A stretch of 64,000 nucleotides of DNA from Mesorhizobium ventifaucium (GTDB lineage: Bacteria > Pseudomonadota > Alphaproteobacteria > Rhizobiales > Rhizobiaceae). The notes below the pieces were generated by a model that did no database searches, was not told the DNA's origin, and saw only the letters and a program-made list of their open reading frames with translations. Shown one piece after another: positions 1 to 6,795 of this stretch (its first letter is position 1; the number at the start of each line of letters is the position of its first letter). The translations under genes were made by a program, and so were the position numbers. Location: positions 124,001-188,000 of the forward strand of contig NZ_CAKXZS010000008.1 of the NCBI RefSeq assembly GCF_935822925.1, written 5' to 3'.

Positions 1-26
1 AAACAAACATTAAACGAGGCGCTACC

Positions 27-407
27 TTGATTGCCGGTATCGATCATCTCGTGCTGACGGTTAGCTCCGTCGAAGGCACCTGCGCCTTCTATCAGCGCGT
101 GCTTGGCTTCAAGCGCGTCGACACACCGAACCTGCCGACGGCGCTGCTTTTCGGATCGCAGAAGATCAATGTGCATGAGGCAGGCCACACTTTCGAGCCA
201 AAGGCCAAGGCGCCGACTCCAGGCTCCGCTGATTTCTGTCTGATCGCCGCCCGCCCGCTCGCAGAGATATGCGCCAGCCTGGCTGCCAACGGCGTGGCGA
301 TAGAAGTCGGGCCAGTCGAGCGGATCGGAGCCCGTGGCCCGATGATATCAGTCTATTTCCGCGATCCGGACGGCAATCTCGTCGAGATCAGCGATTACAA
401 CAGGTAA
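27..407 (+). CDS. VOC family (glyoxalase-fold) protein
   Basis: This 126-residue single-domain protein has the vicinal oxygen chelate fold. The N-terminal strand MIAGIDHLVLTV carries a His in the usual metal position, and the C-terminal half ends in the typical FRDPDGNLVEIS signature with the Glu ligand. Members bind a divalent metal and act as glyoxalases, dioxygenases or resistance proteins; the substrate cannot be told from sequence. The start is a TTG preceded by a GAGG-type ribosome site eight bases upstream. It stands alone, with a 117-bp gap and then the convergent MarR gene. The length is normal for a one-module VOC protein. Confidence 0.85.
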   Translation: MIAGIDHLVLTVSSVEGTCAFYQRVLGFKRVDTPNLPTALLFGSQKINVHEAGHTFEPKAKAPTPGSADFCLIAARPLAEICASLAANGVAIEVGPVERIGARGPMISVYFRDPDGNLVEISDYNR

Positions 408-524
408 CCGGTATTTTTGGCGAGAACGAAGTGCGTCGGCAAGGTCGGCTTGCGGGCAACCGTGTTCACGCCTGCCGCAGCCATCATCCAGGTGCGACGC
501 GCTTTAGTTTGCCAAAGCCACAGC

Positions 525-1028
525 TCAGGCCAGTTCCGCTTCCACAGGGCAGTCGAGGCAAGCGGTATAGTTGCAGAGCCGGCAAATACGGTATGCATGG
601 TCCTCGGTGCTGACGAGCCCACGCAACAGCTTAGCGGCAAGGTTACCGAATTCCTGCAACTCCTCCTGATTTAGAACAGCGAGCGCTGACGCGAGCCCTT
701 TCTGGCGAGCGGAAAGAATAGCACTGCTGGTCGTCTCGCCCAAAGGAGTGAGCCTTAGCGCTACCGCGCGATGGTCGTCAGGCGCCGAGAACCGAGCCGC
801 CAATCCATCCGCAACCAGTCGATCGACCAGTCTAACGGTGCCCGAATGAGACAGTGACAATGCGCGACGCAGCCTCTCGATGGACAGGCCCGGTACGTGG
901 CCAATGAGGGTGATCGCGGAAGCCGCTGGGCCGGGCTCCGGTGCTTTTGCCTGAGCGTCCCGCTGCAAAATGTCCGCAAAGGCGAGCGCTAGAGCGCCAA
1001 TCACATTCTCAATCCTGGAATCGGTCAT
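525..1028 (-). CDS. MarR-family regulator with C-terminal Cys4 motif
   Basis: This 167-residue winged-helix regulator has the recognition helix region around LSHSGTVRLVDRLVADGL and the wing around DDHRAVALRLT. The C-terminus carries four cysteines spaced C-x2-C-x4-C-x2-C (CRLCNYTACLDC), a pattern seen in a subgroup of MarR proteins and suited to Zn binding or thiol redox sensing. It is transcribed divergently from a DUF417 membrane protein, and two inverted repeats lie in the shared 83-bp gap, so it probably represses itself and that operon. The signal is unknown; an oxidant or electrophile is my inference from the cysteines and the DUF417 target. Confidence 0.88.
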   Translation of the reverse strand: MTDSRIENVIGALALAFADILQRDAQAKAPEPGPAASAITLIGHVPGLSIERLRRALSLSHSGTVRLVDRLVADGLAARFSAPDDHRAVALRLTPLGETTSSAILSARQKGLASALAVLNQEELQEFGNLAAKLLRGLVSTEDHAYRICRLCNYTACLDCPVEAELA

Positions 1029-1038
1029 CGAGAAAAAA

Positions 1039-1057
1039 TATATGCTCGGAGCATATA
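1039..1057. promoter_or_regulatory. Perfect palindrome, probable MarR operator O1
   Basis: Nine-base arms TATATGCTC / GAGCATATA around a single central G form a perfect 19-bp dyad. It lies between the divergent marR and DUF417 genes, only 11 bp before the marR start codon, so binding would block marR directly. The size and symmetry suit a MarR dimer. Confidence 0.75.
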
Positions 1058-1076
1058 CATCAAGGTCGAATTATTA

Positions 1077-1091
1077 TATGCTTGGAGCATA
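1077..1091. promoter_or_regulatory. Imperfect palindrome, probable MarR operator O2
   Basis: This is a second copy of the same dyad (TATGCTT-G-GAGCATA, one mismatch). Its centre is 36 bp from the centre of the first copy. It sits about 20 bp before the DUF417 start, just ahead of the AAAGGAGAA ribosome site, and would block transcription of that operon. Confidence 0.7.
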
Positions 1092-1111
1092 CAACTCGAA
1101 AGGAGAAGGCC

Positions 1112-1645
1112 ATGTCTACCTCTGCAACCGCCAACGCTCCGTTCGTGGCGCGCATCAATCAAGCTGGCTACCAACTTGCTGCCGTCGGTCGCGCGGTAAC
1201 CCTTTTGGGAGTGGTTCTCCCTCTGCTGTTGATCGGCATCTTGAAATTCACCGCAATCGAGATCGAGGCGCTTAGGCCATTCGTCGAGAATACGCCTTGG
1301 CTGGCATGGCTCTATCCCGCATTCGGATCTGCGGGGGCCTCCTACTTCTTGGGCGTGGTCGAACTGGCCACAGCGTTTCTGCTGATAGCATCTGTCCGCA
1401 GCGTTTGGGCCGGCCTCATAGGGGGTGCCATCGGATCAGTCATCTTCGCGCTGACATCCTCGCAAATGCTCACCCTGCCGATCTGGGAAACGGGTTCCGG
1501 AGGGTTTCCTTTCCTCAATGGGTTAGGTGCCTTTCTGATCAAGGATGTCGCCTTGCTCGGAGTGAGTCTGGTTATATTGGGGGGCAGCCTTCAGCAACTC
1601 GACCGAAAAAATGATCGCAGTGATCAACAACGAATCGAGAGGTGA
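1112..1645 (+). CDS. DUF417 / YkgB (RclC-like) inner-membrane protein
   Basis: This 177-residue protein has about four hydrophobic helices. It carries the family motif region GILKFTAIEIEAL followed by ENTPWLAWLYPAFG, typical of DUF417 (YkgB). The E. coli member RclC belongs to the reactive-chlorine resistance operon rclABC, but the molecular function of the family is not settled. I chose the ATG behind an AAAGGAGAA ribosome site; a longer upstream reading would run through the operators. The next gene starts 4 bp after its stop, so the two form an operon under the divergent MarR regulator. Confidence 0.85.
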   Translation: MSTSATANAPFVARINQAGYQLAAVGRAVTLLGVVLPLLLIGILKFTAIEIEALRPFVENTPWLAWLYPAFGSAGASYFLGVVELATAFLLIASVRSVWAGLIGGAIGSVIFALTSSQMLTLPIWETGSGGFPFLNGLGAFLIKDVALLGVSLVILGGSLQQLDRKNDRSDQQRIER

Positions 1646-1649
1646 GAGT

Positions 1650-2273
1650 ATGTCTCTACTCGCTATCTGGCGCAGGACGGACGAACCAGGGCACGATGTC
1701 GTGCAGCTAAATCAGACAGATCTCGGCTGGCTCTTGAATGGAGCCGCTGTATACCTATCGGATGCGGGCCCGGCACGTTTGGACTACACTGTGCAACTGG
1801 CCGAAGATTGGACGACCAGATCCGGCAGCGTTCGCGGGTTCATCGGTTCCCAGTCAGTTGATCTCACAATCATCCGCAACGAGACCGGCATCCGCAACGA
1901 GACCGGCATCCGCAACGAGACCGGCATCCGCAGCGAGACCGGCTGGACTATTAATGGGCAGCGGCAGCCGGCGGTTCAGTCGATGGTGGATCTGGACTAC
2001 AGCTTTACGCCGGCGACGAACCTGCAACAAATTCGCAGAATGAACCTGAAGGTCGGCGACAAGGCGGATTTTCCGGTGGCCTGGCTGGTTGCCGGCGCGT
2101 CGAGTTTGGTTGTTCTGCCGCAAACCTACCATCGTGTGAGTGAGACCGAGTACATCTACGAGGCTCCCACAGTGCCTTACTGCGCTACGCTGCTCATTCC
2201 CGAGGCTGGCTTTGCTCAAGATTACCCCGACGGCTGGGTTTTCGAGACCGGCAACGCCGGCCGTTCACTATAG
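1650..2273 (+). CDS. Putative glycolipid-binding domain protein (DUF1089 type)
   Basis: This 207-residue cytoplasmic protein matches the putative glycolipid-binding family: an early DY-V-L--DW-TRS segment, the central LDYSFTPATNLQQIRRMNL signature, then VPYCATLLIPEAGF and a C-terminal YPDGW. The ribosome site lies in the 3' end of the preceding gene, implying translational coupling. An oddity is four in-frame copies of a six-residue unit (RNETGI x3, RSETGW), encoded by an 18-bp tandem repeat, inserted just before the W-x-ING segment. Most relatives should have about one copy there, so the protein is probably some 18 residues longer than usual. Confidence 0.8.
   Translation: MSLLAIWRRTDEPGHDVVQLNQTDLGWLLNGAAVYLSDAGPARLDYTVQLAEDWTTRSGSVRGFIGSQSVDLTIIRNETGIRNETGIRNETGIRSETGWTINGQRQPAVQSMVDLDYSFTPATNLQQIRRMNLKVGDKADFPVAWLVAGASSLVVLPQTYHRVSETEYIYEAPTVPYCATLLIPEAGFAQDYPDGWVFETGNAGRSL
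1872..1943 (+). repeat. 18-bp tandem repeat, four copies, inside a gene
   Basis: Three identical 18-bp units (ATCCGCAACGAGACCGGC) are followed by a fourth with one A-to-G change. The period is a multiple of three, so copy-number change by slippage would keep the reading frame of the glycolipid-binding protein. Confidence 0.95.
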
Positions 2274-2520
2274 GATTGCGGCTGAAGCTTGGCTGCTCGC
2301 AAGCTGACATCCATGCAACTTGCTGCTGCGGGCAAGGCGAACCCGTCACATTTGGTTACCTCCTGTGGAGACCATCGCGGCAGCGATTCGTTGTCTTGGG
2401 GCTTGGGTGTCGCTATATCGAAGCCTTGATTGTCTTCCGGCGTGCTTGAAGCGCAAGATGTGAAGCCACGACCCGCTACCGGGTGGCCGGGCTGGCGTAG
2501 TGGATCAGGACAGGGACAGA
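2274..2520. other. Gap with no recognisable gene
   Basis: About 250 bp between the glycolipid-binding gene and the DUF2062 relic. Reading frames here are short and match no family I know. It may be a junction between the accessory block and the acpS operon. Confidence 0.5.
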
Positions 2521-2658
2521 GTGCTTTTTCGACGCCGCAAGCCTGATGGTCTTCTCGAGCGGGTGCGTCTCCATGTGTGGCCACGCCGCTCTTTCTCGCG
2601 CTCCATGCGCCTGACGAACAGAGCTGGAATAGCCGGACGGGAAGTTCCCGCCCAATGA
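2521..2658 (+). pseudogene. DUF2062 protein gene, internal deletion
   Basis: A GTG-started frame of 45 codons begins like rhizobial DUF2062 membrane proteins ([16 protein letters not shown], then [10 protein letters not shown]) but jumps after about 28 residues to an unrelated-looking short tail ([17 protein letters not shown]). The transmembrane body, over 100 residues in intact relatives, is missing. The TGA overlaps the acpS ATG as ATGA, as expected for the original 3' end, so an internal deletion with both ends kept fits better than simple truncation. DUF2062 genes often lie directly upstream of acpS in Rhizobiales. Non-functional in my reading. Confidence 0.65.
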
Positions 2659-3068
2659 TCATTGGGATCGGCAGCGACCTGATCGATATCAGACGCATCG
2701 AAAAATCGCTGGCGCGCCATGGCCAGCGCTTCATCCAGCGTATCTACACCGAGGTCGAACAGGCCCGGTCCGAAAGCCGCGGCGCTCGCGCCGCCTCGTA
2801 TGCCAAGCGTTTTGCTGCCAAGGAGGCATGCGCCAAAGCGCTGGGCACCGGTATGGCGCAAGGGGTGTTCTGGCGCGACATGGGCGTCGTCAATCTGGCC
2901 AGCGGCAAGCCCACCATGGCGTTGACCGGCGGGGCGGCGGCGCAGTTGGACAAAATCCTGCCTGATGGGCACAGAGCGGCGATCCACCTCACCATCACCG
3001 ATGATTTTCCGCTTGCTCAAGCCTTTGTGATCATCGAGGCGTTTCCCGTCCAAGAAGCGCCGTATTGA
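2655..3068 (+). CDS. acpS: Holo-[acyl-carrier-protein] synthase
   Basis: AcpS moves 4'-phosphopantetheine from coenzyme A to the conserved serine of acyl carrier protein (acpP is present near the end of this window). The 137-residue protein shows the N-terminal [12 protein letters not shown] with the Mg-binding Asp and the second signature [13 protein letters not shown] with the catalytic/metal Glu. I chose the ATG at the canonical family start; the longer upstream frame belongs to another reading of the DUF2062 relic. The position directly before lepB-rnc-era is the standard rhizobial order. Confidence 0.96.
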   Translation: MIIGIGSDLIDIRRIEKSLARHGQRFIQRIYTEVEQARSESRGARAASYAKRFAAKEACAKALGTGMAQGVFWRDMGVVNLASGKPTMALTGGAAAQLDKILPDGHRAAIHLTITDDFPLAQAFVIIEAFPVQEAPY

Positions 3069-3145
3069 TTGCATCTGACCACCGGCATGACGTTGCCCAG
3101 CGCGCGCCGAGACTCTATACCAACCAACGCATAATCGAGGACGAC

Positions 3146-3895
3146 ATGAGCGTGGCTGAAAAATCCCAGAAGAAATCCGGCGGGCTTGGCGAAACCGTCA
3201 GCGTCATCGTCCAGGCGCTGTTGCTCGCTCTGGTCATCCGCACGCTTCTTTTCCAACCATTCTCTATCCCGTCCGGGTCGATGCGGCCGACCTTGCTCGA
3301 AGGCGACTATCTCTTCGTCACCAAATGGTCCTATGGCTTCTCGCGCTATTCGCTGCCGTTCGGGCCGGACCTCTTTTCGGGCCGCATCTGGGGCGCCGAG
3401 CCGAAACGCGGCGACGTGGCTGTGTTCAAGTTCCCGCCGGACCCCTCTGTCGACTACATCAAGCGCGTCGTCGGCCTGCCGGGCGACAAGATCCAGGTCA
3501 AGGATGGCCAGCTCTTCATCAACGGCGTCGGCGTGCCGCGCCAGAAGGTCGGGCAGATCGACAATCGCGACATCACCGAGGAGAGCGGGCCGGTCGACGT
3601 CTATCGCGAGACATTGCCGAATGGCGTCAGCTATGACACGCTCGACCTGGTACCCAACTCGATCGGTGACAACACCCAGGAATTCGATGTGCCGCCCGGC
3701 CACTATTTCATGATGGGCGATAACAGGGACAATTCCTCGGACAGCCGCTTCACCGTCGGTTTCGTGCCCGACGAGAACCTGGTCGGTCGCGCCAATCTCA
3801 TCTTCTTCTCGATCGGTGGCAGCGCCAGCCCGCTCGAAATCTGGAAATGGCCGTCGCAGATGCGCGCGTCGCGCCTGCTCCATTTCGTCAAATAG
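3146..3895 (+). CDS. lepB: Signal peptidase I
   Basis: LepB cleaves signal peptides from secreted proteins at the periplasmic face of the inner membrane. The 249-residue protein has an N-terminal membrane helix (about residues 17-37), the catalytic Ser45 in SIPSGSMRPTL, the general-base Lys106 in YIKRVVGLPGD, and the box GDNRDNSSDSR near the C-terminus. The chosen ATG follows a GAGGACGAC ribosome region; an upstream in-frame extension has no family support. The stop is 3 bp before the rnc start, so the two are co-transcribed. Confidence 0.97.
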   Translation: MSVAEKSQKKSGGLGETVSVIVQALLLALVIRTLLFQPFSIPSGSMRPTLLEGDYLFVTKWSYGFSRYSLPFGPDLFSGRIWGAEPKRGDVAVFKFPPDPSVDYIKRVVGLPGDKIQVKDGQLFINGVGVPRQKVGQIDNRDITEESGPVDVYRETLPNGVSYDTLDLVPNSIGDNTQEFDVPPGHYFMMGDNRDNSSDSRFTVGFVPDENLVGRANLIFFSIGGSASPLEIWKWPSQMRASRLLHFVK

Positions 3896-3898
3896 GTC

Positions 3899-4624
3899 AT
3901 GGTGGCGACAAAACGGCTGACCGTCGACGCGCTCGCCGAAGCGCTCATGGAGCCCACCGGCCACGCCTTTGCCGACCGACAGCGCTTGCAGCGCGCACTG
4001 ACCCATGCCAGCGCCCGCAGCAGCCATGCCGGCATCGACTATGAGCGTTTCGAATTCCTGGGCGACCGCGTCCTCGGTCTGGTCGTCGCCGACATGCTGC
4101 TGGCCGCGTATCCGGATGCTGCCGAAGGTGAGCTGTCGCTCCGGCTCAACGCGCTGGTCAATGCCGAGGTGCTGGCCGAGATCGCCGAGGAGATCGGCCT
4201 GCCGGAGTTGATCCGTGCCGGCTCGGACGTACGCGGCCTGGACGGGCGCAAGCGCGTCAATCTGCGGGCTGATGCGCTGGAATCGCTGATCGCCGTGCTC
4301 TATCTCGATGGCGGGCTGGAGGCGGCCCGCGCCTTCATCCACAAATACTGGCGGCCGCGCTCGCAGGCCACCGGTGCCGCCCGCCGCGATGCCAAGACCG
4401 AGTTGCAGGAGTGGGCGCATCAGGCGGCGGGCGCCGTGCCGGTCTATATAATCGACAGTCGCGAAGGACCGGACCACGATCCGTTGTTCACTGTCACCGT
4501 CAAGGTCGGCGCCTATCCGCCAGCGACCGGCAGCGGGCGCTCGAAGCGCGAGGCCGAGCAAACCGCCGCGACTGCACTGCTGTTGCGCGAAGGCGTCTGG
4601 CTGAACAAGGGGAGCGCGGCATGA
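3899..4624 (+). CDS. rnc: Ribonuclease III
   Basis: RNase III cuts double-stranded RNA, including the rRNA precursor. The 241-residue protein has the endonuclease signature ERFEFLGDRVLGL (residues about 49-61) with the acidic catalytic residues, a second acidic cluster near ALESLIAVLYLDGG, and a C-terminal double-stranded-RNA-binding domain from DAKTELQEWAHQ to the GRSKREAEQTAA helix. Length and domain order are standard. It overlaps era by four bases (ATGA). Confidence 0.97.
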   Translation: MVATKRLTVDALAEALMEPTGHAFADRQRLQRALTHASARSSHAGIDYERFEFLGDRVLGLVVADMLLAAYPDAAEGELSLRLNALVNAEVLAEIAEEIGLPELIRAGSDVRGLDGRKRVNLRADALESLIAVLYLDGGLEAARAFIHKYWRPRSQATGAARRDAKTELQEWAHQAAGAVPVYIIDSREGPDHDPLFTVTVKVGAYPPATGSGRSKREAEQTAATALLLREGVWLNKGSAA

Positions 4625-5553
4625 CCGCCACCGAAGACGTCCCGCCGGCAACAGAAGCCGTCACCACACACTCTGGCTTCGTTGCGCTGATCGGCGCGCC
4701 CAATGCGGGAAAATCGACGCTGGTCAACCAATTGGTCGGCGCCAAGGTGTCGATCGTCACCCACAAGGTGCAGACGACGCGCGCCATCGTGCGCGGCATC
4801 GCAATCCACAATAACGCACAGATCGTCTTCGTCGACACGCCGGGCATCTTCAAGCCGAAGCGGCGGTTGGACACTGCGATGGTGACGACCGCCTGGGGCG
4901 GCGCCAAGGACGCCGACATCGTGCTGCTGCTGATCGACGCCGAGCGCGGCATCAGGGGCGACGCCGACGCGATCCTCGAACGGCTGAAGGATGTCCGCCA
5001 GCCGATGGTGCTGATCCTCAACAAGGTCGACCGGGTCAAGCCCGAGGCGCTGCTGGCCCTGTCCGCGGCAGCGAATGAAAGAGTGCCTTTCAAGCGCACC
5101 TTCATGGTCTCCGCGCTAACCGGGTCGGGCTGCAAGGACCTGCTCGACTATCTCTCGGAAACCCTGCCTGCCGGCCCCTGGTATTACCCGGAGGACCAGA
5201 TCTCCGACCTACCGATGCGTCAGCTGGCGGCCGAAATCACTCGCGAAAAGCTCTATCTCAGGCTGCATCAGGAACTGCCCTATTCCTCCCATATCGAGAC
5301 CGAGAAATGGGAAGAGAAGAAGGACGGCTCGGTGCGCATCGACCAGACCATCTATGTCGAGCGTGACAGCCAAAAGAAGATCGTGCTCGGCCACAAGGGC
5401 GAGACGATCCGTGCCATCGGCCAGGCGGCGCGCATGGAGATATCCGGCATCCTCGAACAGAAGGTGCATCTTTTCCTGTTCGTCAAGGTGCGCGAGAACT
5501 GGGGCGACGACCCGGAGCGCTATCGCGAGATGGGGCTGGAATTTCCGCATTAG
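4621..5553 (+). CDS. era: GTPase Era
   Basis: Era is an essential GTPase that binds 16S rRNA and helps assemble the 30S subunit. The 310-residue protein has the G1 loop GAPNAGKS (residues 25-32), DTPG (G3) and NKVD (G4), followed by a KH domain with the GHKGETIR loop. The first 19 residues are a non-conserved extension. I chose the ATG that overlaps the rnc stop (ATGA) over a longer upstream reading that runs inside rnc. Confidence 0.97.
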   Translation: MTATEDVPPATEAVTTHSGFVALIGAPNAGKSTLVNQLVGAKVSIVTHKVQTTRAIVRGIAIHNNAQIVFVDTPGIFKPKRRLDTAMVTTAWGGAKDADIVLLLIDAERGIRGDADAILERLKDVRQPMVLILNKVDRVKPEALLALSAAANERVPFKRTFMVSALTGSGCKDLLDYLSETLPAGPWYYPEDQISDLPMRQLAAEITREKLYLRLHQELPYSSHIETEKWEEKKDGSVRIDQTIYVERDSQKKIVLGHKGETIRAIGQAARMEISGILEQKVHLFLFVKVRENWGDDPERYREMGLEFPH

Positions 5554-5601
5554 AGCATGTTCCCGAAAAGTGGGAGCCGGTTTTCGGAAAAGATCATGCT
5601 C
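5553..5601. repeat. Dispersed intergenic palindrome (type A, copy 1)
   Basis: Outer arms GAGCATG / CATGCTC enclose CCGAAAA...TTTTCGG, forming a long imperfect hairpin directly after the era stop. Related copies occur near 17821, 34050 and 56892. Such hairpins are common between genes in Mesorhizobium; this one may also shape the 3' end of the era transcript. Confidence 0.85.
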
Positions 5602-5765
5602 AAACAAGAAGTCACTATCGACACAGCTCTCGTGAGCCGGTTGGTGGCCACGCAATTGATCGATGACGTGCTCGCCGATCACCTCCGCGCGGACCGCCGC
5701 GGACGGCACCCACACAGCGCCTGAAAAACTTGATTTTGCCACCGAAGCGGTGACAAGCTCCGTTC

Positions 5766-6542
5766 ATGGAATGGCGCGATGAGGGAATTATTCTCGGCAC
5801 CCGCAAGCATGGCGAAACCAGCGCCATTCTTGAGGTCATGACGCGTGCGCATGGCCGCCATCTCGGCCTTGTGCGCGGCGGCCGCTCGCGCAAGCAGCAG
5901 CCGGTTCTGCAGCCCGGCAACCGCGTCGACCTGTTTTGGCGGGCGCGGCTCGACGAACATCTTGGCACCTTTCAGGCCGAGGCGATCGAGATGAACGCCG
6001 CCCGGCTGATGGACAGCGCCGTCGCCATCTATGGGCTGCAGACGATGGCTGCGCATCTGCGCCTGCTGCCCGAGCGCGACGCGCATGACGGCCTCTACGA
6101 GACGCTGGCCGTGATGATCGCCCATCTCGACGATGCGGACGCCGCCGGCGAGCTGGTGGCGCGCTTCGAATTGCTGATTCTCGACGAACTCGGCTTCGGC
6201 CTCGATCTCAGCCAGTGTGCCGCGACCGGCGCCAGGCAGGACCTCGCCTATGTCTCGCCGAAGTCTGGGCGCGCCGTGTCGCGCCAGGCCGGCGCGCCGT
6301 GGCGCGACAAGATGCTGGTGCTCCCCGCATTCCTGCAGCGCCGCTCCGGGCTGCGCGCCGATCCGGCGGCGATCGAGGACGCCTTCCGGCTGACCGGCTT
6401 CTTTTTTACCCGCCATGTCTACGAGCCGCGCGGGATCGAGGCGCCCGGTGCCCGCGCCGGCTTCCTCGCCGCCCTGCGCAAGCATCACGCGGCGGGCAAG
6501 GAGATTGGCGCCGAGACCGCCGCCGGAGAAATCACTACATGA
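5766..6542 (+). CDS. recO: DNA repair protein RecO
   Basis: RecO works with RecR and RecF in recombinational repair, loading RecA at gaps. The 258-residue protein has the N-terminal OB fold ([26 protein letters not shown]) and the helical body with [15 protein letters not shown] and [15 protein letters not shown], both typical of the family. The start codon matches the canonical N-terminus. A 210-bp gap with a type A palindrome separates it from era. The stop overlaps the ATG of a broken thioesterase gene. Confidence 0.96.
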   Translation: MEWRDEGIILGTRKHGETSAILEVMTRAHGRHLGLVRGGRSRKQQPVLQPGNRVDLFWRARLDEHLGTFQAEAIEMNAARLMDSAVAIYGLQTMAAHLRLLPERDAHDGLYETLAVMIAHLDDADAAGELVARFELLILDELGFGLDLSQCAATGARQDLAYVSPKSGRAVSRQAGAPWRDKMLVLPAFLQRRSGLRADPAAIEDAFRLTGFFFTRHVYEPRGIEAPGARAGFLAALRKHHAAGKEIGAETAAGEITT

Positions 6543-6733
6543 GCGAAGTGGAACTCTAGCCCGGCCGGGTCTCGCGGCTCGACCTCGGCACCATTCCGCA
6601 CCGCAACATCGCTGAATATACCGGCCTGGAATTGCTCCAGCGCATCATCGACAACAAATACAAGGCGCCTCCGCTGGCTTTCGGCACCGAAATATGCTCG
6701 ATCTTTCCGGTCGCCGATCTGGCGGCGCACTGA
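6539..6733 (+). pseudogene. PaaI-type thioesterase gene, nonsense codon plus internal deletion
   Basis: The frame starting at the ATGA overlap with recO reads MSEVEL, then an in-frame TAG, then VSRLDLGTIPHRNIAEY...LLQRIIDNKYKAPPLA, which I recognise as the N-terminus of alphaproteobacterial PaaI/hotdog thioesterases. It then jumps to FGTEICSIFPV, resembling the C-terminal end of the same family (HGTETCxIF). About 80 central residues, including the catalytic hotdog core, are absent. Only 64 sense codons remain, so it cannot be active. The family assignment is from memory of homologues. Confidence 0.65.
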
Positions 6734-6795
6734 CTCGGTGGCCGTCTGGCCGCCGTATTTGTCGGTAACTACTGGCCTGGTTTGGGGGAACCGCC

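Noticed and set aside
269..674. Overlapping plus-strand frames of 85-114 codons across the VOC end and marR 3' end
   Set aside because: They lie inside or antisense to well-supported genes, have no family pattern and poor codon use.
2222..2734. 170-codon minus-strand frame over the gap before acpS
   Set aside because: It is antisense to the DUF2062 relic and the acpS start, with low-complexity composition and no domain pattern.
3017..4651. 544-codon minus-strand frame across lepB and rnc
   Set aside because: A shadow of two certain genes; GC-rich third positions on the plus strand create long antisense frames.
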